Positions 46,856 through 56,792 of a DNA stretch of 60,564 nucleotides are shown one piece after another (position 1 is the stretch's first letter; every line of letters begins with the position of its first letter). The notes below the pieces were generated by a model. The model was not told the DNA's origin, ran no database searches, and saw nothing but the letters and a program-made list of their open reading frames with translations. Source of the DNA: Lachnospiraceae bacterium (GTDB lineage: Bacteria; Bacillota; Clostridia; Lachnospirales; Lachnospiraceae); contig JAAVZI010000047.1 of the NCBI GenBank assembly GCA_022791575.1, positions 1 to 60,564 of the forward strand, written 5' to 3'. A program made the position numbers and the translations under genes.

Positions 46856-47341
46856 ATGAAGAAAAGATTACTACTGGCAGGATTGGCAGTGATTATGTCT
46901 ATGGCAGTTTTTGCCGGCTGCGGTTCCTCAGAAAGCGAAAACGAGGAATCGTACGAGAAAGAAGAGTATGGGAAAGAAGACTATAAAAAAGATTTAGATG
47001 AATTTGCGAAAATGGATGAAGTGCATAATAAGGATGTCACAGATTTTGAAGCGGCATTTGAAGAAATTGTAGAAGCTTTAACGGAGTTGGATATCGTAAC
47101 GCCGGAGGGCAAGGACGTTAGAAATGCGGCAAAAGAATTTATGAAATATACCGGCAGCAAGGTTAAGGATCTGGATAAGCTGGCAGGGATGACAGATGAA
47201 GAAATGGATACTATGCAGAATGAGATGGATAAACTAGACAAGCAGATCGGATCGGCAATTGACAAGTTTAAAAAAGCGGCGGAAAAAGCCGGAATTGATC
47301 AGCTGGAAATGGAAGATCTGGAGGAGCACCTGGGTGTATAA
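46856..47341 (+). CDS. Small acidic lipoprotein of unknown function
   Basis: 161 aa. Signal peptide with lipobox VFAGC (Cys about 22), a Ser/Glu/Tyr/Lys-rich spacer, then a helical acidic domain (FEAAFEEIVEALTELDIVTP, DEEMDTMQNEMDKLDKQIGS). No known family recognised. GGAGG upstream; own promoter. Located between trkA and secA with no obvious link. Confidence 0.85.
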   Translation: MKKRLLLAGLAVIMSMAVFAGCGSSESENEESYEKEEYGKEDYKKDLDEFAKMDEVHNKDVTDFEAAFEEIVEALTELDIVTPEGKDVRNAAKEFMKYTGSKVKDLDKLAGMTDEEMDTMQNEMDKLDKQIGSAIDKFKKAAEKAGIDQLEMEDLEEHLGV

Positions 47342-47355
47342 ATATCATTTTTATA

Positions 47356-47416
47356 TTGAATTTCAAAGGAAGTAGTGGTAAAATGTATTGCGTAATATGG
47401 GAAAACAATGTAAAAT
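47356..47416 (+). promoter_or_regulatory. Two tandem promoters upstream of secA
   Basis: P1: TTGAAT (47356-47361), 17 bp, TAAAAT (47379-47384). P2: TTGCGT (47388-47393), 17 bp, TAAAAT (47411-47416). The two are 32 bp apart and share the same -10. Confidence 0.55.
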
Positions 47417-47449
47417 GGCATAGAGAAAAGATATATTAGGAGAATAGAC

Positions 47450-50017
47450 ATGGGAATCATAAACAAATTATTTGGAACACATAGTGAGCGGGAATTGAAG
47501 ATTATCCGTCCGCTTGTGGACAGAATTGAAGAATTAAGACCTGAAATGCAGTCTTTGTCAGACGAAGAACTGCGTGCGAAAACAGATGAATTTAAGGACA
47601 GGCTTGCAGAAGGAGAGACATTAGATGATATTCTGCCAGAGGCTTATGCGGTTGTTCGTGAAGCGGGTAAAAGAGTGCTGGATATGGAGCACTACCGGGT
47701 TCAGATTATTGGCGGAATCATCCTTCACCAAGGACGTATTGCGGAGATGAAGACTGGTGAAGGTAAGACGCTGGTATCCACTCTGCCGGCATATTTGAAT
47801 GCGTTGGAAGGCGAAGGCGTGCATATCGTAACCGTCAATGATTATCTGGCTAAGCGTGATGCGGAATGGATGGGTAAGATTCATGAATTTTTAGGTCTTA
47901 CCGTAGGCGTAGTTTTGAATTCTATGGACAGCGATGAGAGAAGGGCAGCTTATAATTGTGATATTACTTATGTAACGAACAACGAACTGGGGTTCGATTA
48001 TTTGAGAGATAATATGGCAGTTTACAAAGAAAAGCTGGTTTTAAGAGATCTGCATTATGCAATTATTGATGAGGTGGACTCGGTTCTGATTGATGAGGCC
48101 AGGACTCCGTTGATTATCTCAGGCCAAGGCACGAAGTCTACAAAATTATATGAAATGTGTGATATATTAGCAAGGCAGCTGGAACGTGGAGAAGCCAGCG
48201 GAGAATTCTCTAAGATGAATGCCATTATGGGAGAGGCCATTGAAGAGACGGGAGACTTTATTGTTAATGAGAAAGATAAGATTGTAAATCTGACAGAAGA
48301 CGGCGTTGCCAAGGTGGAAAAGTTTTTCCATATAGAGAACCTGGCAGATCCAGAGAATCTGGAGATTCAGCATAATATTATTCTGGCGCTGCGTGCACAT
48401 TATCTGATGTTCAAGGATCAAGATTACATTGTGCAGGACGAGCAGGTTATGATTGTAGATGAATTTACCGGCCGTGTAATGCCAGGAAGACGCTATTCAG
48501 ACGGCCTTCATCAGGCAATTGAGGCAAAAGAGCATGTGAAGGTAAAGAGAGAGAGTAAAACGCTGGCAACCATTACCTTCCAGAACTTTTTTAATAAATT
48601 TACCAAGAAAGCGGGAATGACTGGAACGGCTCTGACAGAAGAAAAGGAATTCCGTGACATTTACAGTATGGACGTAATTGAGATTCCGACAAACCGCCCG
48701 ATTGCCCGTATCGACCATCAAGATGCCATTTATAAGACGAGAAAAGAAAAACTGCATGCAGTTGTGGACGAGATAGAGAGAACACATGCTGACGGGCAGC
48801 CGGTATTGGTTGGTACAATTACGATTGAGGCCTCTGAAGAGGTGAGTGCACTGCTTAAGAAAAAGGGAATTCCGCATAAGGTTCTGAATGCCAAGTTTCA
48901 TGAGCTAGAGGCAGAGATTGTAGCAGATGCCGGAATTCATGGTGCAGTAACCATTGCTACGAATATGGCTGGCCGTGGTACGGATATTAAGCTGGACGAG
49001 ATATCCAAGGAAGCCGGCGGTCTTAAGATTATCGGAACAGAGCGCCATGAATCCAGACGTATTGATAACCAGCTGCGCGGCCGTTCCGGCCGTCAGGGAG
49101 ATCCGGGTGAATCGAAGTTCTATCTGTCCTTAGAGGATGATTTGATGCGGCTCTTTGGCTCTGACAAGATGATGGTAGCCTTTAATGCCCTGCGTGTGCC
49201 TGAAAATGAAGAGATTCAGCATAGTATGCTGACCTCTGCTATTGAGAAAGCACAGAAGAAGATAGAGGGAAATAACTTTGGAATACGTAAGAATCTGCTG
49301 GAATACGACCAGGTTATGAATGAACAGCGTGAAATGATCTATGATGAAAGACGCCGTGTACTGGATGGAGAGAATATGAAAGAATCCATTCAGGATATGA
49401 TAGCCAGTGTGGTAGAAGACAAGGTATCGTTGGTAATGAGTGACGAAACGCCAAAGGAAGATTGGTCATTTGATGAATTAAGGGAAGTATTAGGCGCGAT
49501 CATTCCATTTAAGGAGCTGACATCAGAGCATTATGAATCCTGTAAGAGTAAGGCAGAATTGATAGATATTTTGACCGAAGAGGCACTTGCAATCTATGAA
49601 GAGAAAGAACAGCAGTTCCCGGATGCAGAGCAGATGCGTGAAGTAGAACGTGTCATTCTCTTAAAAGTAATTGATGGGAAATGGATGGATCACATTGACG
49701 ATATGGAACAGCTGCGCCAAGGCGTGGGCCTTCAGGCATATGGACAGAGAGATCCGCTGGTAGAATATAAGATGAGCGGCCATGATATGTTTGATGAAAT
49801 GACAGACAATATCAAGGAAGAGACCGTCCGTGTTCTCTATAGTATCCGAATTGAACAGCAGGTAGAGCGAGAAGAGGTTGCGAAAGTAACCGGAACCAAT
49901 AAGGATGACACCGTGCAGAAAGGACCCAAAAAACGTGCTTCTGCCAAGATTTATCCAAATGATCCATGTCCATGCGGAAGCGGTCTGAAATACAAGCAGT
50001 GCTGCGGACGTGGTTAG
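47450..50017 (+). CDS. secA: Preprotein translocase ATPase SecA
   Basis: 855 aa motor of the Sec export pathway. Walker A MKTGEGKT (about 101-108), DEAD-type motif [18 protein letters not shown], motif [16 protein letters not shown] and the C-terminal zinc motif [14 protein letters not shown] needed for SecB or lipid binding. All motor motifs are intact. Followed by prfB, a very common Firmicutes order. Confidence 0.98.
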   Translation: MGIINKLFGTHSERELKIIRPLVDRIEELRPEMQSLSDEELRAKTDEFKDRLAEGETLDDILPEAYAVVREAGKRVLDMEHYRVQIIGGIILHQGRIAEMKTGEGKTLVSTLPAYLNALEGEGVHIVTVNDYLAKRDAEWMGKIHEFLGLTVGVVLNSMDSDERRAAYNCDITYVTNNELGFDYLRDNMAVYKEKLVLRDLHYAIIDEVDSVLIDEARTPLIISGQGTKSTKLYEMCDILARQLERGEASGEFSKMNAIMGEAIEETGDFIVNEKDKIVNLTEDGVAKVEKFFHIENLADPENLEIQHNIILALRAHYLMFKDQDYIVQDEQVMIVDEFTGRVMPGRRYSDGLHQAIEAKEHVKVKRESKTLATITFQNFFNKFTKKAGMTGTALTEEKEFRDIYSMDVIEIPTNRPIARIDHQDAIYKTRKEKLHAVVDEIERTHADGQPVLVGTITIEASEEVSALLKKKGIPHKVLNAKFHELEAEIVADAGIHGAVTIATNMAGRGTDIKLDEISKEAGGLKIIGTERHESRRIDNQLRGRSGRQGDPGESKFYLSLEDDLMRLFGSDKMMVAFNALRVPENEEIQHSMLTSAIEKAQKKIEGNNFGIRKNLLEYDQVMNEQREMIYDERRRVLDGENMKESIQDMIASVVEDKVSLVMSDETPKEDWSFDELREVLGAIIPFKELTSEHYESCKSKAELIDILTEEALAIYEEKEQQFPDAEQMREVERVILLKVIDGKWMDHIDDMEQLRQGVGLQAYGQRDPLVEYKMSGHDMFDEMTDNIKEETVRVLYSIRIEQQVEREEVAKVTGTNKDDTVQKGPKKRASAKIYPNDPCPCGSGLKYKQCCGRG

Positions 50018-50052
50018 TCAAAACGAATATAAAGCAGAAAGAGGTGACCAAA

Positions 50053-51163
50053 ATGGTAGAATTAGACCAGTTTAAGACTGCGCTTGCAGCCTTGAAGGAA
50101 CCATTGTTGGAAGTGAGGGATTCACTTTGACTTAGCGAATAAGGAAAAGCGGATCGAAGAATTAGAACGGGATATGGAAAGTCCTGGCTTCTGGGAACAG
50201 GGTGAGGAATCTCAGAAAGCAATGAAGGAATTGAAGGCATTGAAGGATTCCTTTGAGCAGTTTGAATCTCTGCACCAGCAGTATGAAGATATTGAGACAT
50301 TGATTGAGATGGGATATGAAGAACCAGATCCGGATCTAGTGCCCGAAGTAGAAAGTATGTTAAAAAGTTTCGAACAAGAGTTCGAACAGATGCGGATACA
50401 GACACTGCTGCGGGATGAGTATGACAAAGATGATGCCATATTGACGCTTCATGCCGGTGCAGGAGGAACCGAATCCTGTGACTGGGTCAGTATGCTTTAC
50501 CGCATGTATACACGCTGGGCAGAACGAAAGGGCTATTCCGTAGAGGTTCTGGACTGGCTGGATGGAGAAGAGGCTGGAATTAAGTCTGTGACACTGGAAA
50601 TCCGGGGTGAAAATGCCTATGGATATTTAAAATCCGAACATGGAGTACATCGGTTGGTACGCATTTCCCCTTTTAATGCAGCCGGAAAACGACAGACCTC
50701 ATTTGCCTCCTGTGATGTAATGCCTGATATCGAAGAGGATCTGGATATAGAGATTAATGAGGATGACCTGCGTATTGACACGTACCGTTCCAGCGGAGCA
50801 GGTGGTCAGCACATTAACAAGACATCATCGGCCATTCGTATTACTCACCTGCCGACGAATATAGTGGTACAATGCCAGAACGAGCGTTCGCAGCATATGA
50901 ATAAAGATAAAGCGATGCAGATGCTAAAAGCCCGTCTTTTCCTACTGAAGAAGCAGGAAAATGAAGCGAAGGCAGCCGGAATCCGCGGCGAAGTTAAGGA
51001 GAATGGCTGGGGCAGCCAGATTCGTTCCTATGTTCTTCAGCCTTATACGATGGTCAAGGATCACCGTACCAGTCAGGAATCCGGTGTTGTTGATAAAGTA
51101 TTAGATGGAGAACTAGACCCATTTATCAATGCTTACTTAAAATGGAGAAATCTGCAGCAGTAA
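50053..51163 (+). CDS. prfB: Peptide chain release factor 2, with programmed +1 frameshift
   Basis: 369 aa after frameshift. Translation starts at ATG 50053, reads 25 codons to CTT TGA (stop 50128-50130), then shifts +1 to GAC TTA and continues to 51163. The stimulators are present: AGGG Shine-Dalgarno-like bases upstream, the slippery CTT and a TGA followed by C. RF2 reads TGA itself, so the stop acts as a feedback sensor. The tripeptide anticodon motif SPF and the catalytic GGQ in SSGAGGQHINKT identify RF2. The downstream ORF alone lacks the true N-terminus. Confidence 0.97.
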
Positions 51164-51204
51164 AGGTGGATTAGATCTGATATAGATTAATGAAAGGGAT
51201 GTAA

Positions 51205-51669
51205 ATGTCGGAAATATTTGAAGAAGCGGATAATAAAAAATATTTCGTAGTATCCAGAAAAGCGCTTCCAGAGATTCTGCTGAAAGTAGTTGAGGCCAAA
51301 CGCCTGTTAGAATCCGGCAGGGTTCAGACCGTGCAGGAGGCGATAGAACGGGCAGGAATCAGTAGGAGCTCCTTTTACAAATACCAGGATGATGTATTTC
51401 CTTATCATAATAATACCAGAGGCAGGGCCTTTACAGTGGTTATGCAGATGGATGACCGGACAGGGCTTTTGGCAGAGGTTATGCAGGTGATTGCAGATTT
51501 TCATGCCAATGTCCTGACCATACATCAGAGTATACCAGTCAATGGAATTGCTTCGGTAACCTTAAGCGCGGATGTTCTGCCGGCTACTGGAGATGTAAAC
51601 CAGATGGTAGAAGAGATTGAACAGCTGCAGGGAATACATTATGTGAAAATAATTGCGAAAGAGGGATGA
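51205..51669 (+). CDS. ACT-domain protein (PheB/UPF0735-like)
   Basis: 154 aa. The N-terminal half has a helix-turn-helix-like segment VQEAIERAGISRSSFYKYQD; the C-terminal half is an ACT domain starting RGRAFTVVMQMDDRTGLLAE. ACT domains bind amino acids. It precedes homoserine dehydrogenase with overlapping or nearly touching reading frames, suggesting it senses an end product of that pathway. Start ATG 51205 with AAAGGGATG upstream. Confidence 0.88.
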   Translation: MSEIFEEADNKKYFVVSRKALPEILLKVVEAKRLLESGRVQTVQEAIERAGISRSSFYKYQDDVFPYHNNTRGRAFTVVMQMDDRTGLLAEVMQVIADFHANVLTIHQSIPVNGIASVTLSADVLPATGDVNQMVEEIEQLQGIHYVKIIAKEG

Positions 51670-51671
51670 AA

Positions 51672-52868
51672 ATGATACAGATAGCAGTATTAGGATATGG
51701 AACGGTAGGTTCAGGAGTAGTAGAAGTTTTAGAAACCAATCAGGAACTGATTGCGAAGAGAGCCGGTCAGGAAATTAATGTAAAATATGTATTAGATTTA
51801 AGGGATTTTCCTGGAGATAAGATTCAGGATAAAATCGTTCATGATTACGATGTGATTGTAAATGATCCAGAAATTCAGGTAGTAGTGGAAGTAATGGGTG
51901 GTATCCATCCGGCCTATGAATTTGTAAAAGCTGCTTTAGAGGCGAAGAAGAGCGTTGCCACTTCCAATAAAGCACTGGTTGCAAAGCATGGTGCACAGCT
52001 TCTGGCCATCGCAAAGGAAAAGAATGTAAATTTCTTTTTCGAAGCGAGTGTAGGTGGCGGTATTCCCATTATCCGTCCCATGAATACTTGTCTGACTGCA
52101 GATGACGTAGATGAAATATCCGGTATTCTTAATGGTACGACAAATTATATCTTAAGTAAAATGTTTTTAGAAGGCCTGGATTTTGATACCGTATTGAAAG
52201 ATGCGCAGGATAAAGGCTACGCAGAACGGAATCCAGAAGCAGATGTAGAAGGATATGATGCCTGCCGGAAAATTGCAATTCTCACCTCACTGACAACCGG
52301 GCAGCAGGTGAATTTTGAAGAAATATATACGGAAGGTATTACTAAGATTACTGCAGAGGATATGAAGTATGTTCATAAAATGGGAAAGGCAGTTAAGCTG
52401 ATTGCGACAAGCAGAAAAGAAGATGGTAAGATCTATGCAATGGTGGCGCCGTTTCTTCTGGATGCCGACCATCCTCTGTATAGTGTGAATAATGTATTTA
52501 ATGCCATATTTGTACATGGCAATATGCTTGGCGATGCGATGTTTTACGGAAGCGGCGCAGGCAAACTTCCAACAGCCAGTGCAGTAGTAGCCGACGTTGT
52601 AGATGCAGTAAGGCAGCAGGACCATGTAGCGGTTGAATGGAATGAGACTCCATTAGTCCTTGCGGATCTCAAAGGTGCACAGAGAAGATTCTTTGTCCGT
52701 GTCAAAGGCGGATTGGCTGAAGCAGAAACTATTTTTGGCAGCATTGAGAAATGGGAACAGGTAGTAGAGGGTGAGAGCGGATTTATCACCCCAATGTTAA
52801 GCGAGAAAGAATTTGAAGAGAAAGCAGAAAAATTAAGCGGAATGATCCATCGGATTCGGTTGATTTAA
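51672..52868 (+). CDS. hom: Homoserine dehydrogenase
   Basis: 398 aa. NAD(P) motif VLGYGTVGSGVV at the N-terminus, NKALVAKHG, the catalytic-region signature VGGGIPIIRPM and GILNGTTNYIL with the active-site Lys in the nearby KGYAERNPEADVEG segment. The usual C-terminal ACT domain is missing; the separate ACT protein upstream may supply it. ATG 51672 follows GAGGG by 6 nt; ATG 51666 is too close to it. Confidence 0.93.
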   Translation: MIQIAVLGYGTVGSGVVEVLETNQELIAKRAGQEINVKYVLDLRDFPGDKIQDKIVHDYDVIVNDPEIQVVVEVMGGIHPAYEFVKAALEAKKSVATSNKALVAKHGAQLLAIAKEKNVNFFFEASVGGGIPIIRPMNTCLTADDVDEISGILNGTTNYILSKMFLEGLDFDTVLKDAQDKGYAERNPEADVEGYDACRKIAILTSLTTGQQVNFEEIYTEGITKITAEDMKYVHKMGKAVKLIATSRKEDGKIYAMVAPFLLDADHPLYSVNNVFNAIFVHGNMLGDAMFYGSGAGKLPTASAVVADVVDAVRQQDHVAVEWNETPLVLADLKGAQRRFFVRVKGGLAEAETIFGSIEKWEQVVEGESGFITPMLSEKEFEEKAEKLSGMIHRIRLI

Positions 52869-52896
52869 GTAGAATTCAGAAGTTGAGGCGACGAAA

Positions 52897-54114
52897 ATGA
52901 AATATATCATTGTGTTAGGAGACGGTATGGCAGATGAGCCGATTGCCGATTTAGACCATAAAACACCATTAGAATATGCTAGTACACCAATGCTGGATGA
53001 ACTGGCCGCTATGTCCGAAATCGGACTTGTACATACGATACCAGAAGGAATGAATCCAGGAAGTGATACAGCCAACCTGTCAGTGCTGGGCTATAATCCC
53101 AGACAGTATTATACCGGACGTTCTCCGCTGGAGGCATTAAGCATTGGTGTACCAATGAAGGATACCGATATTGCTCTTCGCTGCAATCTGGTAACATTAT
53201 CAGAAGAAGAGCCTTATGCCGAAAAAACAATTCTGGATCACAGTTCAGGTGAAATCAGTACCAAAGAGGCTGCAGAATTAATAGAGGCAGTAAAAGCTGG
53301 TTTGGCAGAAGAAGGCCGATTTCAGTTCTATACAGGAACCAGTTACCGCCATCTGCTGATCTGGGAAAAAGGGCAGGTAGTGGAACTGACCCCTCCCCAT
53401 GATGTGTTGGGACAGACGATCGGCCAGCACCTTCCCCAGGAGCTTTTACTAAAAGAAATGATGGAAAAAAGCTATGAGATTCTAGCAGAACATCCCATTA
53501 ATATAGAACGTAAGAAAAAGGGGCTGAATCCGGCGAATTCAATATGGTTTTGGGGCGCTGGTACAAAACCTGCTCTATCTTCGTTTGAAGAGAAGAATCA
53601 GCGCAAAGGTGCTATGATTTCTGCCGTTGATTTGTTAAAGGGTATTGCGGTCGGTGCAGGAATGAAGAATATGGAAGTAGAAGGCGCAGATGGAACCCTG
53701 CATACTAACTACGAAGGCAAAGCAGACGCAGCGGTCAATGTATTAACGGATGACGGATATGACTTCGTATATATTCATGTAGAAGCGCCAGATGAAATGG
53801 GACATCAGGGCAGCTGGGAGAGAAAAGTACAAGCCATTCAGTATTTGGATGAGAAAGTGATCCGCCGTGTCAAAGAAGGTATGGATAAAGCGGGGGAAGA
53901 ATATCGAATGTTAGTTCTTCCCGATCATCCTACACCGGTATCTGTCAGAACCCATACCTCCGCTCCCGTTCCTTACCTGCTTTATGACAGTACCTGCGGC
54001 CAGCGGACGGACAGTGCCCAATTACAATGGAAGTACAATGAACGCGAGGCAAAGAAAAGCGGCAATTATATAGCTGAAGGACACAAGCTGATAGAATTAT
54101 TATTTTCAAAATAA
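52897..54114 (+). CDS. Phosphoglycerate-mutase-like proposed homoserine kinase
   Basis: 405 aa of the alkaline-phosphatase superfamily. Metal ligands in VLGDGMADEPI, MNPGSDTANLSVLGYNP (catalytic Ser), VEAPDEMGHQG and VLPDHPTPV. It resembles archaeal-type cofactor-independent mutases, but its position directly after hom fits the family (TIGR02535) proposed to phosphorylate homoserine in bacteria without ThrB. No thrB is in view. The assignment is contextual. Confidence 0.78.
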   Translation: MKYIIVLGDGMADEPIADLDHKTPLEYASTPMLDELAAMSEIGLVHTIPEGMNPGSDTANLSVLGYNPRQYYTGRSPLEALSIGVPMKDTDIALRCNLVTLSEEEPYAEKTILDHSSGEISTKEAAELIEAVKAGLAEEGRFQFYTGTSYRHLLIWEKGQVVELTPPHDVLGQTIGQHLPQELLLKEMMEKSYEILAEHPINIERKKKGLNPANSIWFWGAGTKPALSSFEEKNQRKGAMISAVDLLKGIAVGAGMKNMEVEGADGTLHTNYEGKADAAVNVLTDDGYDFVYIHVEAPDEMGHQGSWERKVQAIQYLDEKVIRRVKEGMDKAGEEYRMLVLPDHPTPVSVRTHTSAPVPYLLYDSTCGQRTDSAQLQWKYNEREAKKSGNYIAEGHKLIELLFSK

Positions 54115-54150
54115 ATGCAGTAATTTTGCCGTTATAATAGGAGGCTCCGT

Positions 54151-54654
54151 ATGGAAAAATTAGAACTGAATGTACAGCTGAGCGCTAAACAGTATTATCA
54201 CTTTAATGTCTATCACTGCTATCATAGTCTCAATGGAATTTTAAGTATCTTTCTTGGAATCGTATGCATGGCATATGGAATTGTATTTCAGGAGGCGCTT
54301 CGGACCGCTCAGGTTGTTATGTTTGTTGCTCTGGGAGTGTTATTTATCATTTACAATCCGATCGCTCTTTACCTGCGATCTAAACGGCGTTTTCTGCAGA
54401 ATCCGGTTATGAAGAATCCGGTTGCTTATCAATTTGCAGAAACCGGAATTACCTTAAAACAAGGCGAAGTAGAAGAAGAGATGCTGTGGGAGAATATTTA
54501 TAAAATCGTAAAGACAAGAGAAAGCATGATTTTCTATCTGACCAAATACCATGCCAATATTATTCCATTATCGGAAATGGACGGCAGATATGACCAGGTC
54601 TGCGCTTATATTTCCCAATACGCAGATGCAAAAGCAATCAGATTCAAAATATAA
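54151..54654 (+). CDS. YcxB-like membrane protein
   Basis: 167 aa with two adjacent membrane helices (about 28-46 and 54-74). The C-terminal part has the YcxB pattern YQFAETGITLKQGEVEEEML, then WENIYKIVKTRESMIFYLTK and ANIIPLSEM. Function unknown. It opens a run of genes for t6A synthesis with AGGAGG upstream. Confidence 0.75.
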   Translation: MEKLELNVQLSAKQYYHFNVYHCYHSLNGILSIFLGIVCMAYGIVFQEALRTAQVVMFVALGVLFIIYNPIALYLRSKRRFLQNPVMKNPVAYQFAETGITLKQGEVEEEMLWENIYKIVKTRESMIFYLTKYHANIIPLSEMDGRYDQVCAYISQYADAKAIRFKI

Positions 54655-54668
54655 GACTGGAGAAATCG

Positions 54669-55094
54669 ATGATATTAGAATCGCACAGTGCAGAAGAAAC
54701 TTTCCGTATAGGAAAAGAAATAGGAGAACAGGCATCACCGGGTAAAGTGTATACTTTAGTCGGTGATTTAGGTGTGGGGAAAACGGTCTTTACACAAGGG
54801 GTAGCAGACGGTCTCGGAATAACAGAGCCGGTTTCCAGCCCGACTTTTACGATTGTACAGCAGTATGAAGAAGGGCGGCTGCCGCTATATCATTTTGATG
54901 TCTATCGTATTGGAGATCTGGAGGAAATGGAAGAAATCGGCTATGAGGATCTGTTTTACGGAGAAGGGCTTTGCCTGATTGAATGGGCCAGCCGAATTGA
55001 AGAACTCCTGCCGGAACATTATACCAGAATTACGATAGAGAAAGATCTGGAAAAAGGCTTTGACTATCGAAAGATTCAGATTGAAGAATTATAA
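54669..55094 (+). CDS. tsaE: tRNA t6A biosynthesis ATPase TsaE
   Basis: 141 aa. Walker A GDLGVGKTVFTQG (about 33-45), SSPTFTIVQQYEEG and LIEWASRIEELLPEHY, all typical. It powers the TsaB-TsaD complex making threonylcarbamoyladenosine at position 37 of ANN-decoding tRNAs. GGAGAA upstream. tsaB and rimI follow, tsaD lies further downstream. Confidence 0.94.
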   Translation: MILESHSAEETFRIGKEIGEQASPGKVYTLVGDLGVGKTVFTQGVADGLGITEPVSSPTFTIVQQYEEGRLPLYHFDVYRIGDLEEMEEIGYEDLFYGEGLCLIEWASRIEELLPEHYTRITIEKDLEKGFDYRKIQIEEL

Positions 55095-55135
55095 GACGGG
55101 AAAGGCTTCTGCAAGCATTAGAAAAGAGGATGGAA

Positions 55136-55855
55136 ATGAGAATATTAGCATTAGACAGTTCAGGCCTGGTGGCTTCAGCTGCCATTGTGGAGGAAGGAAA
55201 TCTAATTGGTGAATATACCATTCACTATAAGAAAACCCATTCCCAGACACTGCTTCCCATGTTGGATGCATTAACCCATATGGTTGAGCTGGATATGGAT
55301 ACGATCGATGCCATAGCCGTTGCTGCGGGGCCTGGTTCCTTTACCGGCCTTAGAATCGGTTCTGCTACGGCAAAGGGCCTTGGTATGGCGTGGAATAAGC
55401 CGCTGATAGAAGTGCCGACAGTAGAGGCTTTGGCTTATAATCTGGCTTATGCAGACGGTTTGATATGTCCGATTATGGATGCCAGAAGAAATCAGGTCTA
55501 TACTGGGATTTATCAGTGGAAAGATAAGGAATTTGAGGTTTTGGAAGAACAGATGGCAGTCAGTATAGACGAACTTCTGGAAAAACTGAAAGGATATCGG
55601 CAGAACATAATCTTTCTGGGAGATGGTGTGCCGGTCTTTCAAGCGGTAATTAAAGAACAGTTAAAAGAATCTGCGTGTTTTGTTCCAGCTCATCTTATGC
55701 GTCAGCGCGCCGGAGCGGCAGGGGCCAGGGCATTGGAATATCTTAAACAGGGCAGAACCGTGAGTGCCCGGCTGCATAAGCCTGATTATCTGCGGCTTTC
55801 CCAAGCAGAACGGGAGCGGAAGGAAAAAGAACAGGCAGAAATGGAACAGAACTAA
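55136..55855 (+). CDS. tsaB: tRNA t6A biosynthesis protein TsaB
   Basis: 239 aa. ASKHA fold with MRILALDSSG at the start, AVAAGPGSFTGLRIGSATAK (about 63-82) and MDARRNQVYTGIY. TsaB lacks its own catalysis and scaffolds TsaD. ATG 55136 is chosen since AAGAGG ends 6 nt before it. The stop overlaps the rimI start by one base. Confidence 0.94.
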   Translation: MRILALDSSGLVASAAIVEEGNLIGEYTIHYKKTHSQTLLPMLDALTHMVELDMDTIDAIAVAAGPGSFTGLRIGSATAKGLGMAWNKPLIEVPTVEALAYNLAYADGLICPIMDARRNQVYTGIYQWKDKEFEVLEEQMAVSIDELLEKLKGYRQNIIFLGDGVPVFQAVIKEQLKESACFVPAHLMRQRAGAAGARALEYLKQGRTVSARLHKPDYLRLSQAERERKEKEQAEMEQN

Positions 55856-56304
55856 TGGAACGATATGGTTATGGGCCGCTGAGAGCGGAAGATGCAGCTG
55901 AAGCAGCTGATATCGAACAGCAGCTCTTTTCAAGGCCGTGGACAAAACAGAACTTTCTGGAATCTCTGCAGCAGCCAGATACCATCTATCTGGCTGCCTG
56001 GGAGAACGAGTCCGGTGTCCTTGCTGGCTACTGCGGCTGTTACCAGGCTTTGGATGAAGGAAATATTACAAATGTAGCCGTAAGGCCATCTATGCAAAGG
56101 CAGGGAATTGCCAGAAATCTTATGCTGCGAATGCTGCAGTCTGGCAGGCAGCGGGGAATTCAAAACTTTGTCCTGGAGGTAAGAATCAGCAATCATTCTG
56201 CATGCAGCCTTTATCAATCTCTTGGCTTTCAAAACGTCGGAGTTCGTAAAAATTTTTATACAGCGCCGACAGAGGATGCCTATATTATGGTACTGCAGTG
56301 CTGA
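55855..56304 (+). CDS. rimI: Ribosomal protein S18 alanine N-acetyltransferase-like
   Basis: 149 aa GNAT protein. The acetyl-CoA loop is VRPSMQRQGIARNLML (RxxGxG/A pattern), with VLEVRISNHSACSLYQSLGF in the C-terminal half. Its place between tsaB and tsaD is the standard rimI context. The first base of its ATG is the last base of the tsaB stop. Confidence 0.9.
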   Translation: MERYGYGPLRAEDAAEAADIEQQLFSRPWTKQNFLESLQQPDTIYLAAWENESGVLAGYCGCYQALDEGNITNVAVRPSMQRQGIARNLMLRMLQSGRQRGIQNFVLEVRISNHSACSLYQSLGFQNVGVRKNFYTAPTEDAYIMVLQC

Positions 56305-56444
56305 CAGCAATTCCCACTATCCAGGGTGCAGACCTGCTGTTATAATAGACAATGATTATACAGAGTCAGTCTATTGCTCGAAAATCAGATATTCCAGGTA
56401 ATTTTTGTGTCTGGATGAATAAAGTTATGGCAGGAGGAAGTGGA

Positions 56445-56690
56445 ATGAGAAGATACATGGATGAGACAGGAGCGCAGCTGGAGGTAAGATGCAATCAATG
56501 CGGAAGAATCATGGAGATCCAAGAGGATATGCTTAAGGAAGATGTCTTCCATGCAGAGAAGACATGGGGATATTTTTCTGAAAGAGATGGAAAAAAGCAT
56601 ACATGGGATCTATGTGAATCCTGTTATGGAAAAATCGTAAAAGGGTTTGTGATTCCGCCGGAAGAGCTGGAAGTCACAGAACTGCTGTAA
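56445..56690 (+). CDS. Small zinc-ribbon protein of unknown function
   Basis: 81 aa. Two cysteine pairs, CNQCG (about 16-20) and CESCY (about 60-64), suggest one structural zinc. Between them lies MLKEDVFHAEKTWGYFSERD. ATG 56445 has AGGAGG 8 nt upstream; the longer frame from 56352 has no site. I do not recognise a family function. Confidence 0.75.
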   Translation: MRRYMDETGAQLEVRCNQCGRIMEIQEDMLKEDVFHAEKTWGYFSERDGKKHTWDLCESCYGKIVKGFVIPPEELEVTELL

Positions 56691-56699
56691 ATTTTATTC

Positions 56700-56728
56700 T
56701 TGTGGCCTCTGGAAAACTGTGGTATAAT
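56700..56728 (+). promoter_or_regulatory. Promoter upstream of the RNase Z-like gene
   Basis: TTGTGG (56700-56705), a 17-bp spacer and TATAAT (56723-56728), 65 nt before the start. Confidence 0.6.
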
Positions 56729-56792
56729 ATCCTTAACCAAAAGGTGATGACTTGTTATAGAATAATGAAAGCAGCATGTTGAGGAAAAAATT

